This document shows positions 15,222 to 23,858 of a stretch of DNA of 64,000 nt, piece by piece; the stretch's first letter is position 1; every line of letters starts with the position of its first letter. The notes beneath the pieces are model-generated. The model made no database searches. It saw only the letters and a program-made list of their open reading frames with translations, and was not told where the DNA came from. This DNA is from Salinibacterium sp. SWN248. GTDB lineage: Bacteria; Actinomycetota; Actinomycetes; Actinomycetales; Microbacteriaceae. The stretch spans positions 62,001 through 126,000 of the forward strand of contig NZ_JADYWW010000003.1 in the NCBI RefSeq assembly GCF_015864575.1, written 5' to 3'. Both the position numbers and the translations under genes were made by a program.

Positions 15222-15743
15222 ATGCTTATAGCGATGGCCGGGTTGCCGGGTGCAGGAAAAACCACGATCGCAGAGGTCGTGGGCGCCCGGCGCAAGACCA
15301 CCGTGCTCTCCGTCGACCAGATCGAGACAGCAATTCTGAAGGCCGGCATCAGTGCCGGACAACCCATCGGACTTGCTGCCTATCTGGTGGCTGAGGCGCT
15401 AGCAGAATCAGTCTTGCTGAACGACGACGACATCATCATCGATGCTGTCAACGCGGTGGATCCGGCCCGTGAACAATGGGTCAGTCTCGCGGAGCGCACT
15501 GGCTCCGGCATCCGCTTCATTGAAGTAGTGTGCTCAGACGAAGCCGTGCATGAACAACGACTCGTGGAACGCGCTGCGAAGCGTGCGCTTGCAGGCGCGC
15601 CCGACCGTGACGCCGTAGAGCAGAGTGTTGAAGAGTATTCCCCGTGGGGCGGAGTGAGCGGCGCTGTCGCGCGCATCACTCTCGACTCGGCGGGCCCCAT
15701 CGGCGTGAACGTCGAACGGGCATCCGCATTTCTTGACGCGTGA
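15222..15743 (+). CDS. P-loop kinase of the AAA_33/zeta-like family
   Basis: Predicted ATP-dependent phosphotransferase of 173 residues. The Walker A loop is GLPGAGKTT (7-15), and a lid-like arginine-rich segment follows (ERAAKRALAG). The exact substrate is unknown; relatives include gluconate-kinase-like and zeta-toxin-like enzymes. No antitoxin gene lies beside it, so a toxin role is not supported. It follows atpC by 9 bases and overlaps yaaA by 4 (GTGA), so it is likely read through from the atp operon or from a nearby weak promoter. Confidence 0.8.
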   Translation: MLIAMAGLPGAGKTTIAEVVGARRKTTVLSVDQIETAILKAGISAGQPIGLAAYLVAEALAESVLLNDDDIIIDAVNAVDPAREQWVSLAERTGSGIRFIEVVCSDEAVHEQRLVERAAKRALAGAPDRDAVEQSVEEYSPWGGVSGAVARITLDSAGPIGVNVERASAFLDA

Positions 15744-16489
15744 TCATTCTTCTTCCACCCTCGGAGACAAAACGTGACGGGGGAGACGACAACGCTACCC
15801 TCGACTATGGGCAGCTTTCGTTCCCAGAACTGACTGAGGAACGACAAGCTGTCTCGAACGCGCTCATCGAGCTTTCCGGCGATCCCGACGCCGCACAGAG
15901 CGCTCTCGGCATCAGCACGAAACAACTTTTTGAAGTTGAACGCAACCGCACACTTGCTGTCGCTCCGGTAATGCCGGCGCTCAAGCGCTACACGGGAGTG
16001 CTGTTTGACGGACTCGACGTCGCCTCGTTGACGCCGGAAGAATGGGCCTTCGCCGAGAAGTGTGTAGTCGTGCACTCAGCGCTATTCGGCCCCATCGGTG
16101 CGGGAGATCCCATTCCCGCATACCGACTCTCCCATAACTCAAAGGTGCCCGGCGTTCCCTTGAAGCGTCATTGGAGAGCATCCGTCACGGCTGCCTTGGC
16201 TGCGGTAGAGGGGCTCCAACTAGATTTTCGGTCGGAGGCGTACGCCCAACTCGGAGCGACCTCTCCCAGTAGCGTCTACCTCCGGGTGGTGACTGAAGGC
16301 GCTGACGGCAAACGGGTTGCGCTCAGCCATTTCAACAAAAAGTCAAAGGGTCTCTTTGCGCGCGCTCTCATCAGAGCGGGGATCGACCATGACTCAATCG
16401 ATTCGCTACTGACCTGGGCAAACGGCGCAGGCTTCCGTCTTGAACCTGGCGCCCCTGGCGAACTGGATCTCGTCGTAGAGAACGCGTAG
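15740..16489 (+). CDS. yaaA: Peroxide stress protein YaaA (DUF328)
   Basis: YaaA limits free iron and oxidative DNA damage during peroxide stress in E. coli and binds DNA there. The 249-residue protein begins with the family signature LLPPSETKR and includes VHSALFGPIGAGDPIPAYRLS and the C-terminal HFNKKSKGLFARAL. The GTG start overlaps the upstream kinase stop. The gene converges with tag, 17 bases away. Confidence 0.93.
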   Translation: MIILLPPSETKRDGGDDNATLDYGQLSFPELTEERQAVSNALIELSGDPDAAQSALGISTKQLFEVERNRTLAVAPVMPALKRYTGVLFDGLDVASLTPEEWAFAEKCVVVHSALFGPIGAGDPIPAYRLSHNSKVPGVPLKRHWRASVTAALAAVEGLQLDFRSEAYAQLGATSPSSVYLRVVTEGADGKRVALSHFNKKSKGLFARALIRAGIDHDSIDSLLTWANGAGFRLEPGAPGELDLVVENA

Positions 16490-16506
16490 CTCACGCCGCT
16501 CTACGA

Positions 16507-17097
16507 TTACGCCACGCGCCAGCAGCCCTCGAGGTGGTCGTCAACCATGCCGGCGGATTGCATGAGGGCGTACATTGTCGTCGGTCCGACAAAGCGGAAG
16601 CCGTGTGCCTTGAGCGCTTTGCTCATCGCGGTGGACTCTGGGGTGATGGCCGGTACTTCGTCAAAAGTGCGCAGCCGTTCAGGGCGAGCGGGAGGAGCGA
16701 AGCTCCACAGAAGAGTGTCGAGCGCACCCGGGGCGTTCTCCGTTAGCGCCAGAGTTGCCTTCGCGTTGGTGACAGCAGCGGAGACTTTCAGCGAATTACG
16801 AATGATACGCGGATCGTCGAGGAGGCGGGCCACGTCGTCGTCGCCGTAGTGCGCGATCGTTGCCGCATCGAACTGATCGAACGCCTCGCGGATGCCCTCG
16901 CGCCGGCGCAGGATCGTGATCCACGACAACCCGGCTTGGAATGCTTCGAGCATGATCTTCTCGAACAGACGGTGGTCGCCGCGGAGCGAATTGCCCCACT
17001 CCTCGTCGTGGTAATTGCGATAGAGCTCGTCGTCGCCAACCCAGCTGCACCGAGAGCGCCCGTCGGGGCCAACAATCAGTGCTTCACGTTCTCTCAC
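16507..17097 (-). CDS. tag: DNA-3-methyladenine glycosylase I
   Basis: Excises 3-methyladenine from alkylated DNA. The 196 residues include the family start RCSWVGDDELYRNYHDEEWG, containing zinc-ligand candidates Cys and His and the substrate-pocket Glu/Trp. QAGLSWITILRRREGIREAF is the helix-hairpin region and FRFVGPTTMYALMQSAG the C-terminal zinc-site area. The start overlaps the stop of ogt by 4 bases, so the two alkylation-repair genes form one operon transcribed from the ogt side. Confidence 0.95.
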   Translation of the reverse strand: MREREALIVGPDGRSRCSWVGDDELYRNYHDEEWGNSLRGDHRLFEKIMLEAFQAGLSWITILRRREGIREAFDQFDAATIAHYGDDDVARLLDDPRIIRNSLKVSAAVTNAKATLALTENAPGALDTLLWSFAPPARPERLRTFDEVPAITPESTAMSKALKAHGFRFVGPTTMYALMQSAGMVDDHLEGCWRVA

Positions 17098-17657
17098 TTG
17101 TGAGCGATCCCTTCATGCTTGAGCAGCCACTGCTTGGTGGGAACGCCTTCGCCACCGCTATAGCCGGTGATGCGCTGGTTGGAAGCGAGTACCCGGTGGC
17201 AGGGGACGATGATCGGGATGGGATTGGCGCCGACAGCGCCGCCAACGGCCCTGCCCGCACTTGGTCGCCCGGTGGCGCGGCCGATGTCGGCATACGACAC
17301 AGCGGCACCGAAAGGGAGCTGGCCGAGTTGGAGCCACACCGATCGCTGAAACTCAGTGCCCGTGGTGGAAAGGGGGAGATCAAAGGAGCGACGCTTGCCT
17401 TCGAAATATTCGCTGAGCTGCTGAGCGGCGTGCGTGAGTACGTCGCACGAGGCCTCAGCCTGGTGATCGTGGGGGAGCGCGCCAGCGTTCTCGATGGCGA
17501 GACCCGTGATGTGTTCGCCGTCGCTCGTGAGCTCAATGCGGCCGATGGGTGACGGCACTCTGAGCAGGTACGCGACCTCTGTGGAGGGGGATGTGATCGT
17601 GTGCATGTGTCGAGCGTACGCTGCGCAGTTCGCGACCTGCTGGCTATTTTCGGACAT
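17094..17657 (-). CDS. ogt: Methylated-DNA--protein-cysteine methyltransferase
   Basis: Suicide enzyme that moves the methyl group from O6-methylguanine to its own cysteine. The catalytic motif PCHR is present (IVPCHRVLASN), as are the asparagine hinge (GANPIP) and the helix-turn-helix wing (SYADIGRATGRP). The reading frame allows 187 residues. Residue 18 (ATG at 17606) is an alternative start that gives 170 residues, and neither has a clear ribosome site. It is translationally coupled to tag downstream. Confidence 0.94.
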   Translation of the reverse strand: MSENSQQVANCAAYARHMHTITSPSTEVAYLLRVPSPIGRIELTSDGEHITGLAIENAGALPHDHQAEASCDVLTHAAQQLSEYFEGKRRSFDLPLSTTGTEFQRSVWLQLGQLPFGAAVSYADIGRATGRPSAGRAVGGAVGANPIPIIVPCHRVLASNQRITGYSGGEGVPTKQWLLKHEGIAHK

Positions 17658-17698
17658 TGCAATTCCGAGAGGATTCGCTGCGCTGGTGAGGAGAGGTG

Positions 17699-18751
17699 CT
17701 AGATGCCGTCTTCGTTGCGAGGTTCAATGTTGATGCTCTGGTTGAGCTCGCTGATTGTGGTGTTGAGTGCCTCGAGCTGCTTCACGAGGTCGTCGTAGGT
17801 GTCGACATCCGCTTCAATGGAGTCGTAGAGAGTGTTGAGGTAATCCTGACGACTAATGAGTTCGTTGCGTTCACTGTTGAACTGATCGAGGGTGTTGAAA
17901 TCGCCCTCATCGGCGCGTGAATTGAAACTGTCGATGTCGTTGTTGAGCTCGTCATAGCCGGAGTTGTAGGTCGCGTAGTCGTCGTCGATGCTCGCGCGAA
18001 GCACATCGAGTTGGTCGACGAGTTTTGCACTGGCCTCCAGCTGCTCGGTGAACACCGCGTTCGACTTCTCGTGGAGCGCCACCACCGTGGCGCGGTCAGT
18101 GAAGTACTCCGCGTAGTGAGCCTCAAGCTCAGGGCTGACATCAGCGAATTCGGTGCCGATGATTGAGTGCAGCTCGTTCGACCGTTCCCCCGGCTCAGTC
18201 TTCGCATAGAACTCAAGGATGGTCGCGAATTCGGGATCGTCTTTCATGCTCTCGGCTGCTGCTTCGAGCAGAGTCGTCAAACGATCCTGCTCGGCACTGG
18301 AGAGGCGGTCCCATGCGGCGTGCAACATCTCGTGGGCAGCGACGACTTCTTCGATGCCGTCGAGACGCTCATCCGTGACGTCGTAAAGGAAGATTGACTT
18401 GCTGCTCGGAAAGTAGCATCCGAGCACGCCGAAGTTCTCCTCGACGTTGGAGCACGTGGTGTTGAAAATCGGGTTCGTCTGAATCTCAGGGTGACTGGCA
18501 TAGAAAAGGAACTGGCCCTCGTCAGACATAGCCGCCGTGGTGACATAGGCCTGGACAGTCGCTGACGGTTCAAAATCCCACACCGCAAACTGATCCGAAA
18601 TGCGCTGCTGATTAGTGAGCGCCCAGACGCCAGTCGCGATAACCGCAAGATTGAGCGCGACAGCGAGCACGATCGCGATAACGCGCGCAACAGTAATGCG
18701 CGTATCGCTCTCGTGGGGACGCTGCGTTAGCGATTTATCCTCAATGCTCAC
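17699..18751 (-). CDS. Membrane-anchored protein with HEMLH zinc-protease-like motif
   Basis: 350-residue protein of unknown function. A single membrane helix (23-45) follows a short cytoplasmic N-terminus. The outer part has two cysteines (100, 112) that could pair. VVAAHEMLHAAWDRL then contains an HExxH motif (140-144) of the kind that binds zinc in metallopeptidases, and a downstream HSIIGTEF (195-202) could supply a third ligand (Glu201). Residues ~225-340 are acidic and helical, likely coiled coil. No known peptidase family can be named by eye. It stands alone on the minus strand between ogt and the aminotransferase. Confidence 0.75.
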   Translation of the reverse strand: MSIEDKSLTQRPHESDTRITVARVIAIVLAVALNLAVIATGVWALTNQQRISDQFAVWDFEPSATVQAYVTTAAMSDEGQFLFYASHPEIQTNPIFNTTCSNVEENFGVLGCYFPSSKSIFLYDVTDERLDGIEEVVAAHEMLHAAWDRLSSAEQDRLTTLLEAAAESMKDDPEFATILEFYAKTEPGERSNELHSIIGTEFADVSPELEAHYAEYFTDRATVVALHEKSNAVFTEQLEASAKLVDQLDVLRASIDDDYATYNSGYDELNNDIDSFNSRADEGDFNTLDQFNSERNELISRQDYLNTLYDSIEADVDTYDDLVKQLEALNTTISELNQSINIEPRNEDGI

Positions 18752-18805
18752 GAAAAGAACTCTATCTGAGCCGTGGGGTCAGAGGGAGGGCGAACGTGGT
18801 GAGTT

Positions 18806-20197
18806 CTAGAGACGGCTCCATGCTTCGGTCAAGACCGAGCGCAGCATCGATTCTATCTCGTCAAATTCAGCAGGACCGATCGTGAGGGGCGGTGCCAGCT
18901 GAATCACAGGATCTCCACGGTCATCCGCGCGGCAGTACAGCCCGGCGTCGAAGAGTGCCTTCGACAGGAAGCCGCGCAACAGGCGCTCCGACTCGTCGTC
19001 GTTGAAGGTTTCCTTCGTCGCTTTGTCTTTCACGAGTTCGATGCCAAAGAAGTAGCCGTCGCCGCGCACATCGCCGACGATGGGCAGATCGAGCAGGCGC
19101 TCAAGCGCAGCGCGGAACTTCGGTGAGTTCTCGCGAACGTGCTCGTTGATCTTCTCTTCCTCGAAAATGTCGAGGTTTGCCAGCGCAACCGCGGCAGACA
19201 CCGGATGTCCACCGAAGGTGTACCCGTGGTAGAACGTCGTCGCGCCGTGCTTGAAGGGCTCGTAGACGCGGTCAGACACGATCGTGGCACCGATGGGCGA
19301 ATATCCACTCGTCATGCCCTTGGCGCACGTGATCATGTCGGGAATGTAGTCGTAGGCGTCGCACGCGAACATGTGGCCAAGGCGACCGAAGGCACAAATG
19401 ACTTCGTCGCTGACCAGCAGTACGTCGTATTCGTCACAGATCTCGCGAACACGTTGGAAGTAGCCGGGGGGAGGCGGGAAGCATCCACCCGAATTCTGCA
19501 CGGGCTCAAGGAACACGGCTGCGACAGTCTCGGGGCCTTCGAAGAGGATCATTTCTTCGATGCGGTTAGCCGCCCACAGGCCGAATTCTTCTTCGGTGCC
19601 GTGGAAGCCCATTTCTTCTGCGCGGTAATAGTTGGTGTTCGGCACGCGGAATCCACCAGGAACGAGAGGCTCAAACATCTCCTTCATTCCGGGGATGCCG
19701 GTGATGGCCAGTGCGCCCTGCGGGGTGCCGTGGTAAGCAACCGCACGGGAAATCACCTTGTGCTTGGTGTGACGGCCCTGCAGCTTCCAGTACTGCTTGG
19801 CTAGCTTGAATGCAGTCTCAACGGCTTCGCCGCCGCCGGTGGAGAAGAACACACGGTTGAGGTCACCGGGCGCGTAGCCAGCCAGGCGATCAGCTAGCTC
19901 GATGGCGCTGGGATGCGCGTAGGACCAAAGCGGGAAGAACGCGAGCTCTTCGGCCTGCTTGGCAGCAACCTCAGCGAGTCGCTTGCGGCCGTGGCCAGCA
20001 TTGACCACAAAAAGTCCGCTCAAGCCGTCGAAGTACTTGTTGCCTTTGCTGTCATAAATGTGGTGGCCTTCGCCGCGCACGATGATGGGAACCCCGGCAC
20101 CGTCTTCCATCACCGATTGGCGAGAGAAGTGCATCCACAGGTGGTCTTTGGCTTTTTGTTGAAGATCGGCTTCGTCGTACTCTGACATGGCTGACAC
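18806..20197 (-). CDS. Class III pyridoxal-phosphate aminotransferase, putrescine/GABA type
   Basis: Transfers an amino group from a diamine or omega-amino acid to pyruvate or 2-oxoglutarate. The 463 residues have the fold-type I hallmarks: FFSTGGGEAVETAFKLAKQYW (cofactor phosphate loop), AVAYHGTPQGALA, LVSDEVICAFGR and the Schiff-base lysine in CAKGMTSGYSPIG. Similarity in layout to SpuC-type putrescine:pyruvate aminotransferases, plus the adjacent Lrp regulator and aminobutyraldehyde dehydrogenase, suggests putrescine as substrate. The start could be GTG at 20197 or the in-frame ATG at 20188, which has the better spacing from AAGAAAG. Confidence 0.9.
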   Translation of the reverse strand: MSAMSEYDEADLQQKAKDHLWMHFSRQSVMEDGAGVPIIVRGEGHHIYDSKGNKYFDGLSGLFVVNAGHGRKRLAEVAAKQAEELAFFPLWSYAHPSAIELADRLAGYAPGDLNRVFFSTGGGEAVETAFKLAKQYWKLQGRHTKHKVISRAVAYHGTPQGALAITGIPGMKEMFEPLVPGGFRVPNTNYYRAEEMGFHGTEEEFGLWAANRIEEMILFEGPETVAAVFLEPVQNSGGCFPPPPGYFQRVREICDEYDVLLVSDEVICAFGRLGHMFACDAYDYIPDMITCAKGMTSGYSPIGATIVSDRVYEPFKHGATTFYHGYTFGGHPVSAAVALANLDIFEEEKINEHVRENSPKFRAALERLLDLPIVGDVRGDGYFFGIELVKDKATKETFNDDESERLLRGFLSKALFDAGLYCRADDRGDPVIQLAPPLTIGPAEFDEIESMLRSVLTEAWSRL

Positions 20198-20221
20198 TTT
20201 CTTGAGGGTTGTGAGGAACGC

Positions 20222-20704
20222 TTAGCGCGTTCCCCAGTTGTAGAACTGCTTGTGGAGGCGCAGGTAGACGAAGGTTTCCGTCGAACGCACGCCGTCGATC
20301 CCGCGAATGTCGCGGTTGAGAAGGTCGATCAAGTCGTCATCGTTTTCACAGACCACTTCGGCGAGGATGTCGAAGCTGCCGGCGGTGAGAACGACGTAGT
20401 CGACAGCGGGCAGTTTTCCAATCGTTTCGGCAACGACTGTGGTGTCTCCCGAGACTTGGATGCCGATCATGGCTTGGCGAAAAAAGCCAAGCTGCATGGG
20501 GTCGGTAACCGCGACGACCTGCATGACGCCGGAGTCTGTCAGTTTCTGCACGCGCTGACGAACGGCGGCTTCACTGAGGCCAACTGCCTTACCGATCTCG
20601 GCGTAGGAGCGTCGGCCATCATTCTGAAGTTGCTCAATGATGGCTTTCGAAACATCGTCGAGATGCACAGGCTTGTTTGCGGAACTACGCGACGGGGTGG
20701 TCAT
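20222..20704 (-). CDS. Lrp/AsnC-family transcriptional regulator
   Basis: 160-residue regulator with an N-terminal helix-turn-helix (KAIIEQLQNDGRRSYAEIGKAVG) and a C-terminal RAM ligand-binding domain (VDYVVLTAGSFDILAEVVCE). It ends 24 bases before the aminotransferase, on the same strand, and diverges from the aldehyde dehydrogenase. It probably controls both directions from the dyad at 20744-20775. The effector is most likely putrescine or a breakdown product, by context only. Confidence 0.93.
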   Translation of the reverse strand: MTTPSRSSANKPVHLDDVSKAIIEQLQNDGRRSYAEIGKAVGLSEAAVRQRVQKLTDSGVMQVVAVTDPMQLGFFRQAMIGIQVSGDTTVVAETIGKLPAVDYVVLTAGSFDILAEVVCENDDDLIDLLNRDIRGIDGVRSTETFVYLRLHKQFYNWGTR

Positions 20705-20743
20705 GCCTCGATTTTGTCAGTTGAAACCCGCTTCTGCAAGCGA

Positions 20744-20775
20744 TTCCGAATCAAAATAGTGATTTTGCTGCGGAA
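20744..20775. promoter_or_regulatory. Dyad operator in the lrp/aldehyde dehydrogenase gap
   Basis: Interrupted palindrome TTCCG-N3-CAAAAT-N4-ATTTTG-N3-CGGAA centred at 20759.5, in the 122-base divergent gap. Its size, AT-rich centre and position beside the regulator gene fit an Lrp/AsnC-type binding site. It is about 40 bases upstream of the lrp start and 50 upstream of the dehydrogenase start, so it could act on both promoters. Confidence 0.6.
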
Positions 20776-20814
20776 ACCGTCAGTCTGAGGGTAGATTCCG
20801 GATGACACCCTCGC

Positions 20815-20820
20815 TATCGT
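20815..20820 (+). promoter_or_regulatory. Putative -10 element, leaderless start of aldehyde dehydrogenase
   Basis: TATCGT lies exactly six bases before the ATG at 20827, where no Shine-Dalgarno is visible. TAGATT 17 bases further upstream (20792-20797) is a weak -35 match. This predicts transcription starting at the A of the start codon. Confidence 0.35.
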
Positions 20821-20826
20821 TGACGC

Positions 20827-22263
20827 ATGAGCGCTTCAGAAATCAAGAACTTCATCAACGGCGAGTACGTAGCCGCGCGCACCGAGTCAAGTTTCGACGT
20901 GATCGACCCCGCGACCGAGCACAGCTACGCCGAGTCGCCTGTCTCGTCAGCCGCTGACGTGGATGCCGCCTACGCCGCAGCGTCGACCGCCTTCGAAACC
21001 TGGGGTGAGACCACTCCCTCGGAACGTCAGCTCGCCCTCTTCCGCATTGCCGACGCGATGGAAGCGCGCGCCGACGAGTTCGCTGACCTCGAATCGAAAG
21101 ACACCGGAAAGCCCCGCGCCAGCCTCGTCGCTGACGAGATCATGCTCTCGGTTGACCAGATCCGATTCTTCGCGGGAGAAGCCAGACACCTCTCCGGGAT
21201 GGCGTCTGCTGAATATATGAAGGACCACACGTCATCGATTCGCCGTGAGCCCATCGGTGTTATTGGTCAAGTGGCGCCGTGGAACTATCCGCTCAACATG
21301 GCCGTCTGGAAAGTCGCCCCCGCCATCGCGGCCGGCAACACGACGGTGCTGAAGCCCAGCGACACGACACCGTCGGCCACCCTGCTGTTCGCCGAGGTCG
21401 CATCCGAGTTTCTGCCAGCGGGCGTCTTCAACGTTCTCACCGGAGACCGCACCACCGGCGGCCTCATGATCGACCACAAGACGCCGCAAATGGTGTCGAT
21501 TACGGGCTCAGTGCGGGCCGGAATGGAAGTTGCTAAGGCGGCATCCGTTGATCTCAAGCGTGTGCACTTGGAGCTGGGCGGCAAGGCTCCGGTCATTGTC
21601 TTTGACGATGCCGACATCGAATCCGCTGTTGCAGGCATCGGAGCCGCCGGCTACTTCAACGCGGGACAGGACTGCACTGCAGCGACGCGGGTGATCGTGC
21701 ACGAGCGGGTTCATGACGAATTCGTCGCAGCCCTCGTGGCCTGGACCCGCGATAACGCGACAACGGGTGCACCCGACGAAGACGTTTACTTCGGGGCCGT
21801 GAACAACGCAAACCAGCTCGCACAAGTATCGCGCGTGATTGAAGAGCTGCCGTCGCACGCTCACGTTGAACTCGGGGGAGCGCGCCAAGGCAACCAGGGC
21901 TACTTCTACGAAGCCACGATTGTTTCCGGGTTGCAGCAACACGATTCTGCCGTGCAGAACGAGATCTTTGGCCCGGTCATCACCGTTCAAAAATTCACGG
22001 ATGAGAACCAAGCCCTTGAGTGGGCCAACGACGTAAACTACGGTTTGGCTTCCAGCGTGTGGACTCGCGATCACGGCCGTGCAATGCGATTCGCGAAACA
22101 CCTCGACTTCGGTTGCGTGTGGATCAACACCCACATTCCGATCGTCGCAGAGATGCCTCACGGTGGTTTCAAGCACTCCGGATACGGCAAAGATCTGTCG
22201 AGCTATGGCTTCGAGGACTACACGCGCATCAAACACGTGATGAGTTTTATCGGACAAGCGTGA
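20827..22263 (+). CDS. Gamma-aminobutyraldehyde dehydrogenase-like ALDH
   Basis: NAD-dependent oxidation of 4-aminobutanal to GABA, the step after putrescine transamination. The 478 residues contain the ALDH cofactor region ([20 protein letters not shown]), the general base Glu249 in ELGGKAP and the nucleophile Cys283 in GQDCTAATR. The QDCTA context is the one seen in PatD/PuuC-like enzymes. It is divergent from the lrp-aminotransferase pair, together giving two consecutive steps of putrescine degradation. A succinate-semialdehyde or betaine aldehyde substrate cannot be excluded. Confidence 0.9.
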   Translation: MSASEIKNFINGEYVAARTESSFDVIDPATEHSYAESPVSSAADVDAAYAAASTAFETWGETTPSERQLALFRIADAMEARADEFADLESKDTGKPRASLVADEIMLSVDQIRFFAGEARHLSGMASAEYMKDHTSSIRREPIGVIGQVAPWNYPLNMAVWKVAPAIAAGNTTVLKPSDTTPSATLLFAEVASEFLPAGVFNVLTGDRTTGGLMIDHKTPQMVSITGSVRAGMEVAKAASVDLKRVHLELGGKAPVIVFDDADIESAVAGIGAAGYFNAGQDCTAATRVIVHERVHDEFVAALVAWTRDNATTGAPDEDVYFGAVNNANQLAQVSRVIEELPSHAHVELGGARQGNQGYFYEATIVSGLQQHDSAVQNEIFGPVITVQKFTDENQALEWANDVNYGLASSVWTRDHGRAMRFAKHLDFGCVWINTHIPIVAEMPHGGFKHSGYGKDLSSYGFEDYTRIKHVMSFIGQA

Positions 22264-22294
22264 CCGGCTCCCACGAGAAATCGTCAAGCGTGTC

Positions 22295-22300
22295 TAAGAT
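22295..22300 (+). promoter_or_regulatory. Putative -10 element before the first FHA gene
   Basis: TAAGAT sits exactly six bases before GTG 22307. No ribosome site is visible in the 43-base gap after the aldehyde dehydrogenase. No convincing -35 was found. If real, it starts the FHA-PP2C transcript as a leaderless mRNA. Confidence 0.35.
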
Positions 22301-22306
22301 TGCGGC

Positions 22307-22924
22307 GTGAGGCATGACTTTGACGACACGATAACGGCGGGCCAACGGCCCACGGTGTGGTCGAACGTTCCCGACCTCGAGGACACGATCATCCTCAGTT
22401 CTCGGCGTCGGCCCCCCACCGTGCAGCCGTACGAACGCCCGGCGGAAGCTCAGGCGAAGCAAGCGTCAGCCACGACCGCTCAAGAGGCGGCACGATTGCG
22501 AGCGCGCGCTGCAGCGCAAGTGAAGCCTCCTCAGCAGTCGTCGGCACCGCCAGCATCCGCGTCGTCTGCGTTGTACTACCGAGTGCAACTCGACGGAACG
22601 GGGCAAGCTCACTCGCTTGAACATGCGTGCGTATTCGGTCGTGATCCGCGACCGCCGCGCATTGTGAAAGGTGTTGGACCACGCTTGGTTGCGGTGCAAT
22701 CGCCGCTGCGGGAGGTCTCTGAGACGCACGTCGAAGTGCGACAATTGGGAGCTTCGGTGATCGTGACTGATCTTCGATCGACGAACGGCTCCATCGTTCA
22801 AGTACCAGGCAATGCTGCACGAAAACTCCGTCAGGGTGAGTCGGTGGTCGTTTCGACCGGCACGCTAGTGGATATTGGTGACGGAAACATCATTCGGATT
22901 CTGCCTCGGCGGCGTCTGGAGTAA
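22307..22924 (+). CDS. FHA-domain phosphothreonine-binding protein
   Basis: 205-residue cytoplasmic protein. Residues 1-85 are a polar, Ala/Pro/Gln-rich region with several threonines, including DLEDTIIL. Residues ~95-200 form an FHA domain with the canonical GRD (VFGRDPRPP), SETHVEV and DLRSTNGS motifs. FHA domains bind phosphothreonine, and the upstream threonines could be kinase targets as in GarA or FhaA-type proteins. It is the first gene of a same-strand series with a PP2C phosphatase and a Ser/Thr kinase, whose products are its likely partners. Confidence 0.88.
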   Translation: MRHDFDDTITAGQRPTVWSNVPDLEDTIILSSRRRPPTVQPYERPAEAQAKQASATTAQEAARLRARAAAQVKPPQQSSAPPASASSALYYRVQLDGTGQAHSLEHACVFGRDPRPPRIVKGVGPRLVAVQSPLREVSETHVEVRQLGASVIVTDLRSTNGSIVQVPGNAARKLRQGESVVVSTGTLVDIGDGNIIRILPRRRLE

Positions 22925-22943
22925 AACGGGCAGGAAGGTAGCC

Positions 22944-23738
22944 GTGACCGAAATCGGCGGCAACAACCCGAAGCACACCATCGCTCTACCAGGGCGAGAA
23001 CAGCAAACGTTTACGTTTGCGTGGGCTGCGGGAACTCATACGGGCCATCGGCGCGCCGCAAACGAGGACAGCTACGTCGCGCGTTCTCCGATGTTTGCTG
23101 TCGCAGATGGCATGGGCGGCCACTCTGCCGGCGATTTGGCGAGCGCTGCCGTTGTCGAGCGACTGGATGACGCGATCACGGGCGACTTCTTGCCAGCGCG
23201 GGCCGTTGAACGAGCTCTTGAACGAGCAACGGACTACATCGGACTTATCGCTCAAGATAGCGAGTTGGGGGTCGGTACGACGGTAACAGGTGTCGTCGTC
23301 ACGGAGCACCACGAATCGGCAAGCTTCGCTGTCTTCAACGTCGGGGACAGCCGCGTTTACGACTACGAGAACGATCGACTGGTACAGGTCACGCGAGACC
23401 ACTCGGTTGTTCAAGATCTTGTGGATGCCGGGGTGATTTCGCGCGAAGAAGCGGAGGACCATCCTGATGCCAACATCATCACTCGCGCGGTGGGCTTCAA
23501 CGCGACCCCATCGCCCGACTTCTGGATGCTTCCGATTCAGCGCGGTCAACGGCTCTTGATTTGCTCGGATGGCCTTACCCGCGAGGTCTCCGATGTCGAG
23601 ATTTCGCGGATTTTCGCGAAGCATAATTCGGCGGAGGAAACAGTGTCAGAGCTCATTGATTCCGCACTCGACAGCGGCGGTCGCGACAACATCACGGCCA
23701 TTGTCGTTGACGTGTTAGAAGTGCCTACAGCGGCATAG
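22944..23738 (+). CDS. PP2C-family Ser/Thr protein phosphatase
   Basis: Metal-dependent phosphatase expected to reverse the neighbouring kinase. The start is GTG 22944 behind AGGAAGG, giving 264 residues; a longer upstream frame exists but lacks a ribosome site. Motifs in order: RRAANEDSYVA, metal-binding VADGMGGHSAGD, GTTVTGVVV, NVGDSRVYDY, ICSDGL and GGRDNITAIVVDV. No membrane segment is seen, so it is cytosolic, unlike mycobacterial PstP. It lies 19 bases after the FHA gene. Confidence 0.95.
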   Translation: MTEIGGNNPKHTIALPGREQQTFTFAWAAGTHTGHRRAANEDSYVARSPMFAVADGMGGHSAGDLASAAVVERLDDAITGDFLPARAVERALERATDYIGLIAQDSELGVGTTVTGVVVTEHHESASFAVFNVGDSRVYDYENDRLVQVTRDHSVVQDLVDAGVISREEAEDHPDANIITRAVGFNATPSPDFWMLPIQRGQRLLICSDGLTREVSDVEISRIFAKHNSAEETVSELIDSALDSGGRDNITAIVVDVLEVPTAA

Positions 23739-23755
23739 TCGTCTAGTCCTCCATA

Positions 23756-23791
23756 CTGGGGACAGACCATCTGCCCCCAGACAAGGGGCAG
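23756..23791 (+). terminator. Two mutually exclusive GC hairpins between PP2C and kinase genes
   Basis: CTGGGG (23756-23761) can pair with CCCCAG (23775-23780). Alternatively CTGCCCC (23771-23777) can pair with GGGGCAG (23785-23791). Both use the same C-run, so only one can form. A further small stem, GTGAG/CTCAC, lies at 23802-23818. The layout resembles an attenuator or a weak terminator separating two transcripts. Confidence 0.45.
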
Positions 23792-23819
23792 AATCCGATT
23801 TGTGAGTGCTTTCCTCACT

Positions 23820-23825
23820 TAGAAT
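23820..23825 (+). promoter_or_regulatory. Putative -10 element for the kinase transcript
   Basis: TAGAAT closely matches the -10 consensus in the 120-base PP2C-kinase gap. No clear -35 at 17 bases was found. A start near 23832 would leave a ~27-base leader containing the ribosome site AAGGGG before GTG 23859. Confidence 0.4.
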
Positions 23826-23858
23826 GATCGAACTCGACGACATGTAAGGGGTGTTTCT

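Noticed and set aside
15222-15743. Zeta-type toxin of a toxin-antitoxin pair
   Set aside because: The P-loop fits many small kinases; no antitoxin-like gene is adjacent and the neighbours are housekeeping genes.
16490-16506. Terminator between yaaA and tag
   Set aside because: Only 17 bases, and no stable stem could be drawn.
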